DNA of 48,311 nucleotides from a bacterium (GCA_030539495.1 JAUNRX010000011.1:1-48311); one strand, 5' to 3'. Shown: positions 32,599-41,340, counted from the first letter of the stretch. Notes: a model not told the origin generated them from the sequence alone. A program made the numbers and translations.

Positions 32599-33969
32599 AT
32601 GAATAAGGCTAGATTATGGAAATCTACCATTGGTATGACTTCCGCATTGGCATTGTTTATGTCGGTAAATACACTTTCTGTAAATGCAACACCAGCAGCT
32701 ACAGCAGATAGTCAAAACGTAACAGTTTCTTCAGCATTAGACGGATCTACAAACTCATTAGCAGGGATTTCCGTATCTTTAGATAATTACTATGCTGATA
32801 GCTTAACAAATATAGAGATGGCTGACGACGTGTTAGCGCAAAACGCAGTAGCAGCAGCTGCTACACCACAACCAAAAGTAGTGGAAGAGAAAAAAGAAGA
32901 AGTTAAAAAGAAAAGCAAATACGAAAATACAGGTATTGCTATCGTTAATAAATATGTAAACATTAGAAAAAAACCTACAACAGATAGTGACGTCGTTGGT
33001 AAGCTTTATAAAGGTGGATCCGCGAAAGTACTTAAGATTTCTGGAGATTGGGTTAAAGTTGAATCTGGTTCGGTTACTGGATACATAATGAAAGATTTCT
33101 TAGCAATTGGTGAAGAAGCTGAAAAAGTTGCTGAGGAATACGGACGTGTATACATGGTAGTTAAAACTGAGACATTACGTCTTAGAGAAAAGAAAAGTAC
33201 AGATAGCAAGATTCTTACATTACTTGCAAACGATGAAAAGTATGATGTACAGGCTTATAATAGTAAATGGGTAAAAGTAAAAGTAGATAATGAAGTTGGT
33301 TATGTAGCGAAAGAATTCGTTGATGTAAAGGTGAAATTTACTAAAGCAATTTCCATTAAAGAGGAACAAGAAGCAGCAGCGAAAAAAGCAGCTCAACAAG
33401 CAGCAATCGCAGCAGAAGAAGCAAGAAGACGTGAAGAAGCACAAGCACAAGCAAATAGCTCAAGTTCATCTTCCTCAAGTTCATCTTCAAACTCAAGTTC
33501 TTCAAGTTCATCTTCAAGTTCAAGCTCAAGTTCTTCCTCTACGAAGAAACCAAGTAGTTCTTCAAGCTCAACAAGCAATAAGACAAACTCTTCAGGTTCT
33601 ACGTCATCAAGCAAATCCGGAAGTGCTGTTGCAAGCTATGCAACTCAATTTGTTGGAAATAGCTACAGATGGGGTGGTACAAGCTTAACAAATGGTACTG
33701 ATTGTTCTGGTTTCACAATGTCTGTATATAGACATTTTGGTATCAGTATTTCTAGAACTTCATCTGCTCAATCTTCTTGTGGTAGAAGTGTAAGCACAAG
33801 CAGCTTACAGGCTGGTGATTTAGTATTCTATGGCAGCGGCGGATCTATCAGCCACGTAGCAATCTACATTGGCGGTGGAAGAATCGTTCATGCTAGTAAT
33901 AGAAGAGATGGTATTAAGATTTCAAGTGTAAACTACAAAACTCCAATCTGTGCAAGAAGAGTTTTATAA
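32599..33969 (+). CDS. Secreted SH3 / NlpC-P60 cell wall endopeptidase
   Basis: A 456-residue secreted peptidoglycan hydrolase. Signal peptide about residues 1-31 (KSTIGMTSALALFMSVNTLSVNA). Two bacterial SH3 domains follow: VNKYVNIRKKPTTDSDVVGKL to YIMKDFLAIG, and VKTETLRLREKKSTDSKIL to YVAKEFVDV. Then comes an alanine/glutamate helix (about 255-280), a long serine-rich linker of about 60 residues, and the NlpC/P60 catalytic domain with the cysteine in TDCSGF and histidines in SHVAIYIGGG and IVHASN. Likely cuts D-Glu to diamino acid bonds in peptides. Similar proteins often act in cell separation. GGAGG site 7 nt before ATG. Confidence 0.92.
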   Translation: MNKARLWKSTIGMTSALALFMSVNTLSVNATPAATADSQNVTVSSALDGSTNSLAGISVSLDNYYADSLTNIEMADDVLAQNAVAAAATPQPKVVEEKKEEVKKKSKYENTGIAIVNKYVNIRKKPTTDSDVVGKLYKGGSAKVLKISGDWVKVESGSVTGYIMKDFLAIGEEAEKVAEEYGRVYMVVKTETLRLREKKSTDSKILTLLANDEKYDVQAYNSKWVKVKVDNEVGYVAKEFVDVKVKFTKAISIKEEQEAAAKKAAQQAAIAAEEARRREEAQAQANSSSSSSSSSSSNSSSSSSSSSSSSSSSSTKKPSSSSSSTSNKTNSSGSTSSSKSGSAVASYATQFVGNSYRWGGTSLTNGTDCSGFTMSVYRHFGISISRTSSAQSSCGRSVSTSSLQAGDLVFYGSGGSISHVAIYIGGGRIVHASNRRDGIKISSVNYKTPICARRVL

Positions 33970-33974
33970 TATAG

Positions 33975-34009
33975 AAAAAGGTGGTCCTAAAGATAGGGCC
34001 GCCTTTTTT
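33975..34009 (+). terminator. Terminator of the NlpC/P60 gene
   Basis: AAAAAGGTGGTCCT pairs with AGGGCCGCCTTTTTT (two G-U pairs), ending in a six-T run. Confidence 0.9.
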
Positions 34010-34106
34010 GTTATATTAGGAGTGGTAAAAAATGTAAGTAATGATATAATAGACCTAGTTGATTTTAAAATAGAGATGAAAAATGTTTCATATTAGGAGG
34101 AATAGT

Positions 34107-34472
34107 ATGCAACAACAGGATCGTAGAAAAGATAGAAGACTTCCGATAAAGTTATATTTAGAAATAAACCATATGTTTCGACAAGGAGAAGAAGTAATTA
34201 ATGATATGGATGCTAAAATTGAAGTCATCAATATATCGAAGTCAGGAATTGGATTTATCAGTAAGGCAACATTACCCATTGATTATTATTTTAATGCAAG
34301 GATTGCACTATCAGAAAAGGAATATTTTTTTGCAGTAATTAAGATTAACCGTAAAAAGCAGTGCACGGAAGAAAGATATTTATATGGAGCCGAGTTTGTA
34401 GGATTAGCGCCATTCCTTGCAGATAAGATAGATGTGTACGAATACCATTTATATAAAGAAATAATGAAATAA
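34107..34472 (+). CDS. PilZ domain protein, c-di-GMP binding
   Basis: A 121-residue stand-alone PilZ domain. The two c-di-GMP contact motifs are visible: the arginine motif RRKDRR at residues 6-11 and NISKSG (D/N-x-S-x-x-G) about 30 residues later. The fold continues with YFNARIALSEKEYFFAVIKI. It would sense c-di-GMP and likely influence motility or surface behaviour. Start 34107 is chosen because AGGAGGA is 5-6 nt upstream; a longer frame from 34083 would include that site. Confidence 0.88.
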   Translation: MQQQDRRKDRRLPIKLYLEINHMFRQGEEVINDMDAKIEVINISKSGIGFISKATLPIDYYFNARIALSEKEYFFAVIKINRKKQCTEERYLYGAEFVGLAPFLADKIDVYEYHLYKEIMK

Positions 34473-34653
34473 TACATTTAAATAAGTAATATAATCTATT
34501 ACAATAGTTAGAAAACTATATAACTTTCAATACAGTCCACAAAATGTTAGAAAACTTTTTTTGGGTAAAAATTACTTGGATAAATTTAAATTGTGCAATT
34601 TGCACAAAAAAGAAAGTATTATATAGTCCTAAATTCCAAGAGAAACTGACATA

Positions 34654-34761
34654 TGTGGATAGACTGGATAAAACTATCCACAGGAAGATGTATGATAAAA
34701 TCAATAAAATTGAGTTATGCACCAAGTTATCCACTTTATCCACAAGTGAATGTGTGGAAAA
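34654..34761. other. DnaA-box cluster
   Basis: Five DnaA-box-like 9-mers occur in 108 bp: CTATCCACA on minus at 34654-34662, CTATCCACA on plus at 34674-34682, TTATCCACT on plus at 34727-34735, perfect TTATCCACA on plus at 34736-34744, and TTTTCCACA on minus at 34753-34761. The first two form a perfect inverted pair; the third and fourth abut. No dnaA or dnaN is near, so this resembles the non-origin DnaA-box clusters known from B. subtilis rather than oriC. Confidence 0.7.
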
Positions 34762-34986
34762 TGGGGTTCATAATTATTGTCAAGTTCGAATGTTTGTTTT
34801 GTTGTAAATGATAAATCAGTACTAAATTTAATTAATAGTTTTACTTGCTACTAAAAATGAATTGTCATGAAACTTAATGAAATAATGTAAATTATAAGCA
34901 TTATTGTAAAATAAGTTATAGTTATTAGTGAATATGGATATATAAGTATTAGTAACTAAAAAAGAGTGGATTAATTTGGATATCGC

Positions 34987-35015
34987 TTGATATCTTAAAG
35001 CTATATTGCTATAAT
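34987..35015 (+). promoter_or_regulatory. Predicted sigma-A promoter of hpf
   Basis: TTGATA at 34987-34992, 17 bp, then a perfect TATAAT at 35010-35015. Start of transcription would be near 35022, giving a leader of about 155 nt. The -35 sits in a GATATC-N4-GATATC hairpin (34979-34994). Confidence 0.75.
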
Positions 35016-35053
35016 ATTATTAAATAATACATAGTTCTTCAAATTACATAGCC

Positions 35054-35156
35054 TTATCAGAATGACGTTGTATTAGGATAAAAAAGCTTTTATAAGTACA
35101 TAACTCATATTAGAATAAAGCGATACATCCCAATATGAAAACTCCACTTATAAAAG
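35054..35156 (+). ncRNA. Structured leader of hpf
   Basis: CTTTTATAAGT (35087-35097) pairs perfectly with ACTTATAAAAG (35146-35156), enclosing CATATT (35106-35111) with AATATG (35132-35137); a smaller TTATC/GATAA hairpin (35054-35081) precedes it. The long stem ends 8 nt before the ribosome binding site. Structured leaders upstream of raiA/hpf are known in Clostridia (raiA motif); identity with that motif is not established here. Confidence 0.5.
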
Positions 35157-35177
35157 TTAAAAAAGGAGTTGGATCTT

Positions 35178-35708
35178 ATGAAATATATTATTAGCGGTAA
35201 GAACATTGACGTAACAAATGGTTTGAGATCAGCAGTATATGAAAAGATCGGTAAGCTTGAAAAGTTCTTTACTGATGAAACAGAGGTTCATGTTACATTA
35301 AGTGTTCAGAAGGACAGACAAAAGATTGAAGTAACAATTCCCGTGAAAGGTAATATCATACGTGCAGAACAAACAAGTGCGGATATGTATGTATCAATCG
35401 ATCTAGTTGAAGAAGTAATAGAACGCCAACTTAAAAAGTACAAAAACAAATTGACTCTACATAAACAACAGGCAGCAATTAATTTTAACTCTGCTTTTAT
35501 TGAGGAAGAGGATGATGATGACGAAACAATTAACATTATCCGTTCCAAACATTTTGCAATGAAGCCAATGGATGCAGAAGAAGCTTGTGTACAGATGGAA
35601 CTATTAGGACATGCCTTTTATGTATTTAGAAATGCAGATACTGATGAAGTAAATGTAGTATATAAGAGAAAAGGTAATACATATGGTCTGATAGAACCAG
35701 AATTTTAA
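35178..35708 (+). CDS. hpf: Ribosome hibernation promoting factor, long form
   Basis: Binds the decoding centre of 30S and dimerises 70S ribosomes into inactive 100S in stationary phase. A 176-residue long HPF: N-terminal S30AE domain MKYIISGKNIDVTNGLRSAVYEKIGKLEKFF, an acidic linker (EEEDDDDE), and the C-terminal dimerisation domain FAMKPMDAEEACVQMELLGHAFYVFRNADTDEVNVVYKRKGNTYGLIEPEF. The ATG at 35178 has AAAAGGAG 9 nt upstream; a TTG nine bases earlier is not preferred. Followed by a terminator and then secA, the same order as yvyD-secA in B. subtilis. Confidence 0.95.
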   Translation: MKYIISGKNIDVTNGLRSAVYEKIGKLEKFFTDETEVHVTLSVQKDRQKIEVTIPVKGNIIRAEQTSADMYVSIDLVEEVIERQLKKYKNKLTLHKQQAAINFNSAFIEEEDDDDETINIIRSKHFAMKPMDAEEACVQMELLGHAFYVFRNADTDEVNVVYKRKGNTYGLIEPEF

Positions 35709-35733
35709 AAATTAGAAAATTGAATATAATAGG

Positions 35734-35769
35734 AAAAGGGAAGCTAAGGAATGTTAGCTTCCCTTTTTT
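35734..35769 (+). terminator. Terminator of hpf
   Basis: AAAAGGGAAGCTAA pairs with TTAGCTTCCCTTTT around a 6-nt loop, ending in a T-run. Confidence 0.93.
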
Positions 35770-35790
35770 GCTTTATAGGAAATAAAAAGC

Positions 35791-35876
35791 GACATTCTCC
35801 TTTAGCGCGGGCAAAGTGTCTGTTCCTTACAAGGGACTTAAGGTGCGAGAGTGTACGGAACACGCACTTTGTTCTA
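35791..35876 (+). repeat. Dispersed structured intergenic repeat, copy 2
   Basis: Related to the element at 7934-8046. Core stem 35813-35826 pairs with 35857-35870 (AAAGTGTCTGTTCC with GGAACACGCACTTT) around a 30-nt loop of the same length, again with GACTTA and GAGAGTGT at the same offsets. ACATTCTC at 35792-35799 can pair with GAGAGTGT at 35847-35854 (one G-U), reproducing the crossing pairing of copy 1. The flank GCGACATTCTCCTTTAGC is the near reverse complement of GCTGAAAGGAGTATGTCGC in copy 1. Followed by a TCTAGA-N6-TCTAGA repeat. Confidence 0.65.
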
Positions 35877-36129
35877 GAGTAAAATCTAGAGCTTGAGTCA
35901 TAGAAATAATATCTTGTCGATTACGATAAGAATGAGAAAAAGCGATATGAGGTATTTCTTCTTGATTACAGTTTTAAAAGCGTGAAAAATGTCATATATA
36001 TAAGGCTTTATGCGACTTTCCTTAGGGAAAAAAGAGTTGCTATGTCTATATAGTAATGTTACAATAAGACTATTATGATAATAGTAGAAGACTATTACTA
36101 ACTTTAGAGAGCACAGGAGTGAGTACAAT
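35877..36129. other. Upstream region of secA
   Basis: No gene or clear sigma-A promoter pair was found. It contains a near-palindrome ACTATTAT/ATAATAGT at about 36070-36087 and ends in the secA ribosome binding site AGGAGTGAG. Confidence 0.4.
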
Positions 36130-38703
36130 ATGGGTTTAATAACGAAACTATTTGGAACACATAGCCAAAGGGAACTTAAATTGGTTTATCCAATTGTTGA
36201 TAAAATTGAAGCTTTGGAACCTGAATTTGAGAAATTAACAGATGAAGAGTTAAAACATAAAACCATAGAATTTAAGGAACGTCTTGCAAAAGGTGAAACG
36301 TTAGATGATTTATTAATAGAGGCATATGCAACAGTTCGTGAAGCTGGTAAACGTGCATTAGGTATGAGACATTATAGAGTACAGTTAATGGGTGGTGTAA
36401 TCTTACATCAAGGACGTATTACAGAAATGCGTACTGGTGAAGGTAAGACATTAGTAGCAACATTGCCAGCATATTTAAATGCACTTGAAGGCAAAGGCGT
36501 TCATATCGTAACAGTAAATGACTATCTTGCACAGCGTGATGCGGAAGAGATGGGAAAACTTCATAGATTTTTAGGACTTACAGTTGGTGTTGTACTAAAC
36601 TCCATGACAAATGATGAGAGAAGAGAAGCTTACAACTGTGATATCACATATGCAACAAATAATGAATTAGGATTCGATTACCTAAGAGATAACATGGTTA
36701 TTTACAAAAATCAGCTTGTAATGCGTGATTTACACTATGCAATCATCGATGAAGTCGATTCCGTATTAATCGATGAAGCTCGTACTCCATTAATTATTTC
36801 TGGTCAGAGCGGAAAATCTACAAGATTATATGAAGCTTGTGATATCTTAGCTAGACAATTAGTTCGTGGTGAAGAAGTAGAATTATCCAAGATGGATATG
36901 CTTATGAGCGAAGAAAAGGAAGAAACCGGCGATTTCGCTGTAAATGAAAAAGATAAGAATGTAACACTTACATTACAGGGTATTCAAAAGGTTGAAAAGT
37001 TCTTCCACTTAGAAAACTTAGCAGATCCTGAAAATCTTGAAATCCAACATAATATTATCTTAGCATTACGTGCACATAATCTTATGTTCAAAGATAAAGA
37101 CTATGTAGTAAAAGATGACGAAGTTCTTATCGTAGATGAATTCACTGGTCGTATTATGCCAGGTCGTCGTTACTCTGATGGTTTACATCAAGCAATCGAA
37201 GCAAAAGAAGGAGTAAAGGTAAATCGTGAAAGTAAGACACTTGCGACAATCACATTCCAAAACTTCTTTAACAAATATAAAAAGAAATCTGGTATGACTG
37301 GTACTGCATTAACAGAAGAAAAAGAATTCAGAGAAATCTATGGATTAGACGTTATCGAAGTTCCAACAAATCTTCCTGTACAACGTGCAGATCATCATGA
37401 CGCAGTTTATAAGACTCGTAAAGAAAAGATTCATGCAATTATTGAAGATATTAAGGCATCTCATGAAATTGGACAGCCAGTATTGGTTGGTACGATTACA
37501 ATTGAAGGTTCTGAGGAAATCAGCTCTTTATTAAAGCGCCAAGGAATTCCTCATAAAGTATTAAATGCCAAGTTCCATGAACTTGAAGCGGAAATCATCA
37601 AAGACGCAGGTCAAAAGGGTGCAGTAACAATTGCAACAAATATGGCTGGTCGTGGTACCGATATCAAGCTTGGAGAAGGCGTAACAGAAGTAGGTGGTCT
37701 TAAGATCATCGGTACGGAACGTCATGAATCCCGTCGTATTGATAATCAGTTAAGAGGTCGTTCTGGTCGTCAAGGCGATCCAGGTGAATCTAAATTCTAC
37801 ATCTCTCTTGAAGATGATTTAATGCGTTTATTCGGTTCTGACCGCTTAATGAGCATGTTTAACTCTTTAGGTATCCAAGATGGAGAAGAAATTCAACACA
37901 AGATGTTAACAAGTGCAATTGAAAAAGCACAGATGAAGATTGAGAATAACAACTTTGGTATTCGTAAAAACTTATTAGAATACGATCAAGTAAACAATGA
38001 ACAAAGAGAAGTAATCTATACAGAACGTCGTCGTGTATTAGATGGCGAAAGTATGAGAGATACGATTATCAAAATGATTGGTGATGATGTAGAACACATC
38101 GTAAATAACTGTATTAGCGATGAACAAATGTCAGAAGAATGGGATATCCCAACATTAAACCAAGAATTACTTCCTGTCATTCCAATCGAACCAGTTCATT
38201 TAACAAAAGAACAACTTAACACATTCAGTAAAGATCAGTTAATTCAAGAAATCAAAGAACAAGCTGTGAAATTCTATGAAGGAAAAGAATCTGAGTTCCC
38301 AGAACCAGAAGCAATTCGTGAAATTGAACGTGTTATCTTATTAAAAGTTATCGATAATAAATGGATGGCTCATATCGATGATATGGATCAATTACGTCAA
38401 GGTATTGGTTTACAAGCATATGGTCAACGCGATCCATTAGTAGAATATAAATTTGCAGGATATGAAATGTTCGATGAAATGATCGAATCTATTTCTATGG
38501 ATACAGTTCGTGCATTAATGCATGTACGTATTGAGCAAAAAGTAGAACGTGAAGAAGTTGCTAAAGTAACTGGCACAAACAAAGATGAGTCAGCTGGTAA
38601 AGCACCTGTAAAACGTAAAGACAAAAAAGTTCAGCCAAATGATCCATGCCCATGTGGAAGTGGCAGAAAATATAAACAATGCTGTGGTAGAAAAGCATTA
38701 TAA
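36130..38703 (+). CDS. secA: Preprotein translocase ATPase SecA
   Basis: Motor ATPase that drives proteins through SecYEG. 857 residues, normal length. Walker A MRTGEGKT near residue 100, DEAD-like [15 protein letters not shown] near 205, the preprotein crosslinking domain after it, [13 protein letters not shown] and [12 protein letters not shown] of the second nucleotide-binding fold, [26 protein letters not shown], and the C-terminal SEC-C zinc motif [23 protein letters not shown] precedes ATG. Lies between hpf and prfB, 36 bp before prfB, as in B. subtilis. Confidence 0.97.
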   Translation: MGLITKLFGTHSQRELKLVYPIVDKIEALEPEFEKLTDEELKHKTIEFKERLAKGETLDDLLIEAYATVREAGKRALGMRHYRVQLMGGVILHQGRITEMRTGEGKTLVATLPAYLNALEGKGVHIVTVNDYLAQRDAEEMGKLHRFLGLTVGVVLNSMTNDERREAYNCDITYATNNELGFDYLRDNMVIYKNQLVMRDLHYAIIDEVDSVLIDEARTPLIISGQSGKSTRLYEACDILARQLVRGEEVELSKMDMLMSEEKEETGDFAVNEKDKNVTLTLQGIQKVEKFFHLENLADPENLEIQHNIILALRAHNLMFKDKDYVVKDDEVLIVDEFTGRIMPGRRYSDGLHQAIEAKEGVKVNRESKTLATITFQNFFNKYKKKSGMTGTALTEEKEFREIYGLDVIEVPTNLPVQRADHHDAVYKTRKEKIHAIIEDIKASHEIGQPVLVGTITIEGSEEISSLLKRQGIPHKVLNAKFHELEAEIIKDAGQKGAVTIATNMAGRGTDIKLGEGVTEVGGLKIIGTERHESRRIDNQLRGRSGRQGDPGESKFYISLEDDLMRLFGSDRLMSMFNSLGIQDGEEIQHKMLTSAIEKAQMKIENNNFGIRKNLLEYDQVNNEQREVIYTERRRVLDGESMRDTIIKMIGDDVEHIVNNCISDEQMSEEWDIPTLNQELLPVIPIEPVHLTKEQLNTFSKDQLIQEIKEQAVKFYEGKESEFPEPEAIREIERVILLKVIDNKWMAHIDDMDQLRQGIGLQAYGQRDPLVEYKFAGYEMFDEMIESISMDTVRALMHVRIEQKVEREEVAKVTGTNKDESAGKAPVKRKDKKVQPNDPCPCGSGRKYKQCCGRKAL

Positions 38704-38739
38704 TTACGACAAGTAAACGACTAGAATGAGGTGAGTTAA

Positions 38740-39855
38740 GTGGTTGAATTAGACCAGTTCAAATATACGTTATCTACGTATGAAAAACCGTTACTTGAAG
38801 TGGGGGACTCACTTGACTTAGCCAATAAAAAGCTAAGAGTCGAAGAGTTAGAGTTAATGTTAGAGGCCCCTGACTTCTGGGATAATCCGGAGAAATCAAC
38901 GGCTGTTATGAAAGAACTTACTTCTCTTAAAGGAACAATTAAGGGATTTAAGGACTTACAGGAAAAATATGAAGATATTCAGACGTTACTTCAAATGGGA
39001 TATGAGGAGAATGATCCTTCTCTTATCCCTGAAATTGAAGAGGAATTAAACCAGTTTATACAAGAGTTTGAGACATTACGAATTACTACGTTATTGTCAG
39101 AAGAATATGACAGAGATGATGCAATCTTAACATTGCATGCAGGTGCAGGTGGAACAGAAAGTTGTGACTGGGCAAGCATGCTTTGCAGAATGTATCAGCG
39201 TTGGGCTGAGAAGAAAGGCTTTAAGACAGAAATCATTGATTATTTAGATGGTGAGGAAGCTGGACTTAAGTCTGTAACGATAGAAATTCATGGAGAAAAT
39301 GCATATGGACTATTAAAGTCAGAACGAGGGGTTCATAGACTAGTTCGTATTTCTCCGTTTAATGCTGCAGGAAAGAGACAGACATCATTTGCCTCCTGCG
39401 ACGTAATGCCGGATATTGAAGAAGATATCGACATTGAAATTAATGATGATGACATTAGAATTGATACGTATCGTTCTAGTGGTGCTGGTGGTCAGCACAT
39501 TAATAAGACATCATCTGCCATTCGTATTACCCATTTTCCAACGGGAATTGTTGTACAATGTCAAAATGAGCGTTCCCAGCATATGAATAAAGATAAGGCA
39601 ATGCAAATGTTAAAAGCAAAGCTTTACTTATTAAAACAGCAGGAAAATGCCAAAAAAGAGTCTGCCATTCGTGGTGAGGTAACGGATAATGGTTGGGGAA
39701 GCCAGATACGTTCTTACGTAATGCAGCCATATACGATGGTAAAAGACCACAGAACAAATGAGGAAACAGGGAATGTAACAAGTGTATTAGATGGAGCAAT
39801 CGATCCATTTATTAATGCGTATTTAAAATGGATTAATAAGAAGAAACTTTCCTAG
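38740..39855 (+). CDS. prfB: Peptide chain release factor 2, single reading frame
   Basis: Terminates translation at UGA and UAA. A 371-residue class I release factor with the RF2 codon-recognition tripeptide SPF (VRISPFNAAGKRQ, about 205) and the peptidyl-hydrolysis motif GGQ (GAGGQHINKTSSAIRI, about 250). Start is GTG with GAGGTGA 5 nt upstream. Most bacteria carry a +1 programmed frameshift near codon 26; here the frame runs straight through (GDSLDLANKK), yet a G-run at 38802-38806 and CTTGAC at 38812-38817 keep the layout of the lost site. Follows secA by 36 bp. Confidence 0.95.
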   Translation: MVELDQFKYTLSTYEKPLLEVGDSLDLANKKLRVEELELMLEAPDFWDNPEKSTAVMKELTSLKGTIKGFKDLQEKYEDIQTLLQMGYEENDPSLIPEIEEELNQFIQEFETLRITTLLSEEYDRDDAILTLHAGAGGTESCDWASMLCRMYQRWAEKKGFKTEIIDYLDGEEAGLKSVTIEIHGENAYGLLKSERGVHRLVRISPFNAAGKRQTSFASCDVMPDIEEDIDIEINDDDIRIDTYRSSGAGGQHINKTSSAIRITHFPTGIVVQCQNERSQHMNKDKAMQMLKAKLYLLKQQENAKKESAIRGEVTDNGWGSQIRSYVMQPYTMVKDHRTNEETGNVTSVLDGAIDPFINAYLKWINKKKLS

Positions 39856-39897
39856 TACAGTTGTGCCGTAGAAGTACAAAAAGAGGAGAAAATGATT

Positions 39898-40371
39898 ATG
39901 CCAGTAGAAAAACTCATATTATTCCAGATTAATAATCAAATGTATGGAATTAATGTTGATTATGTCAGCGCCATTGAGTCTGTTACTGATATCGTAAGAG
40001 TTCCGAATGCACCTGCTAATATTGAGGGGATTATTAGTTTAAGAGGGAATGTAATTCCAGTTTACAGCCTTCATAAAAAGTTTAATACGGTATTGGATAC
40101 AACGAGACAAGAGTCACAACTGATTATTACAAGAAGCGAGGACAATGTATTTGCGTTTATGGTAGACCAAGTAGATGAAATTCATCTTATGGAAAAAGGA
40201 CAGTATTTGGATCCACCGAATGTATTAATGTGTGAAAAGACATCTTATATTGCAGGAATTGCGAAGATTAAAGATAGCTTAGTATTATGTATTGACGTAA
40301 ATGAACTAATGTCAGAAGCAGAAAAAGAAAAGATGCAGACTTTTGTAGAACAAATGTCCAATAACGATTAG
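39898..40371 (+). CDS. cheW: Chemotaxis coupling protein CheW
   Basis: Bridges chemoreceptors and the kinase CheA. A 157-residue CheW domain: LILFQINNQMYGINVDYVSAIESV, VPNAPANIEGIISLRGNVIPVYSL, AFMVDQVDEIHLM and YIAGIAKIKDSLVLCIDVNELM. ATG 39898 is preferred because GAGGAG is 9 nt upstream; ATG 39892 is only 3 nt from it. It is an isolated cheW, with no cheA or receptor gene in the window. Terminator follows at once. Confidence 0.93.
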   Translation: MPVEKLILFQINNQMYGINVDYVSAIESVTDIVRVPNAPANIEGIISLRGNVIPVYSLHKKFNTVLDTTRQESQLIITRSEDNVFAFMVDQVDEIHLMEKGQYLDPPNVLMCEKTSYIAGIAKIKDSLVLCIDVNELMSEAEKEKMQTFVEQMSNND

Positions 40372-40372
40372 G

Positions 40373-40415
40373 AAAAAAAGTCCTGAACTACAACTTGTGG
40401 TTCAGGGCTTTTTTT
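40373..40415. terminator. Bidirectional terminator between cheW and lysR
   Basis: AAAAAAAGTCCTGAAC pairs with GTTCAGGGCTTTTTTT around an 11-nt loop. The right arm encodes the last residues (QKKP and stop) of the minus-strand lysR gene. Confidence 0.93.
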
Positions 40416-41325
40416 GTGGATATATTTCTGACTGACCTTGAGTGAACTGGCTTTTTTGGTAGTAGTCATCTAATTCTTGTAAGAAGACCTTGGTAACTTC
40501 ATTTTGTGTCACATTTTTAGGTGTCAGGTAAGAGAAGTTTCTTGTAAATCGGTCATCCAATGTAAAGAGATTTAGTTCCCCTTTTTTAGAAGGTTCATTT
40601 ACAACCAGTCTTGAGATGATCGTGATGCCTAAATCATTCTTGATCGCTTCTTTAATGGCGTAGTTGCTTCCTAGTATCATTAGCTTTTTGGGAATAATAT
40701 GATTTTGACTAAGGAACATGTTTAGATATTCTCTTGTTCCAGAGCCGTCTTCACGGGAAATCCAACATTGATTGGCAAAGGCATCGATATTGGAGATGTC
40801 AGTTAACGTATTAGAATATGCCAAGACCATCTCATCAGTATAGAAGCAGTGTTGATTTAGGTTTCCAAATGCAGGTGGTCCTTCAATAAATCCGATGTCA
40901 TAGGATAATTCTTTAATGCCTTTACAGACTGCTGCCGTATTGTTCATTAACACCTTAATATCAATTTCGGGGTACTTATTGGTGAAGTAAGCAATAAATT
41001 TAGGAAGCAGGTATTCTCCAATGGTAAAGCTGGAGCCTATCTTTAGAGAGCCTCTTATGGAAGAGGTTTCTGTCTTTAGTTCGTGCTTTGTCGTATCAAT
41101 TAAATCCAGAATTTCTTTTGCCCTAGCATATAGTTTATATCCTTGATCTGTAATAATGATTTTTTTTTGCTTTACGGAGCGGTTAATTAGTTTGACTTCA
41201 AACTGTGCTTCCAGGTTCTTAATGTGAATGCTTACACTAGGCTGTGAGAGGTTAAGAACTTCTGCGGCCTTTGTAAAATTCTTAAGTTCGACGACAGTTA
41301 CAAATGTCTTAAGTTCTGAGATCAT
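40402..41325 (-). CDS. LysR-family transcriptional regulator
   Basis: A 307-residue LysR regulator: winged helix-turn-helix MISELKTFVTVVELKNFTKAAEVLNLSQPSVSIHIKNLE, then the two-lobed effector domain (GSLKIGSSFTIGEYLLPKFIAYF, ISREDGSGTREYLNMFL). Divergent from the yeiH-like gene with 126 bp between, the classic layout for a LysR protein that controls its neighbour. The effector-domain stretch resembles CysB/YeiE-type regulators, but the inducer is unknown. GGAGG before ATG 41323-41325. Confidence 0.9.
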   Translation of the reverse strand: MISELKTFVTVVELKNFTKAAEVLNLSQPSVSIHIKNLEAQFEVKLINRSVKQKKIIITDQGYKLYARAKEILDLIDTTKHELKTETSSIRGSLKIGSSFTIGEYLLPKFIAYFTNKYPEIDIKVLMNNTAAVCKGIKELSYDIGFIEGPPAFGNLNQHCFYTDEMVLAYSNTLTDISNIDAFANQCWISREDGSGTREYLNMFLSQNHIIPKKLMILGSNYAIKEAIKNDLGITIISRLVVNEPSKKGELNLFTLDDRFTRNFSYLTPKNVTQNEVTKVFLQELDDYYQKSQFTQGQSEIYPQKKP

Positions 41326-41340
41326 AGTTACCTCCTATCA

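Larger units (their letters stand above)
34473..35177. other. 705-bp gene-free AT-rich block
   Basis: No convincing gene on either strand. It holds the DnaA-box cluster (34654-34761), a stretch of AT-rich sequence (34790-34980) with no assigned role, a near-consensus sigma-A promoter (34987-35015) and the structured hpf leader (35022-35177). Confidence 0.7.

Noticed and set aside
33393-33688. Open frames opposite and alongside the serine-rich linker of the NlpC/P60 protein
   Set aside because: They are by-products of the repetitive serine codons (runs of Glu/Leu or Gln/Val) and have no ribosome binding site.
34544-34807. Plus-strand 87-codon frame across the DnaA-box cluster
   Set aside because: No ribosome binding site and no recognisable protein; the repeated ST-type residues come from the DnaA boxes.
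34473-35177. Chromosome origin oriC
   Set aside because: DnaA boxes and AT-rich DNA are present, but dnaA, dnaN, recF, gyrB, rpmH or rnpA are not in the window; a non-origin DnaA cluster fits better.
35898-36128. Minus-strand 76-codon hydrophobic frame before secA
   Set aside because: AT-rich upstream DNA gives spurious hydrophobic frames; no ribosome binding site and its start would overlap the secA leader.
39856-39897. Sigma-D promoter before cheW
   Set aside because: GCCGTAGA resembles the -10 but no TAAA lies 15 bp upstream and the match is weak.
40415-40423. Single DnaA-box-like TGTGGATAT near the cheW terminator
   Set aside because: Isolated one-mismatch boxes are expected several times by chance in a window of this size.
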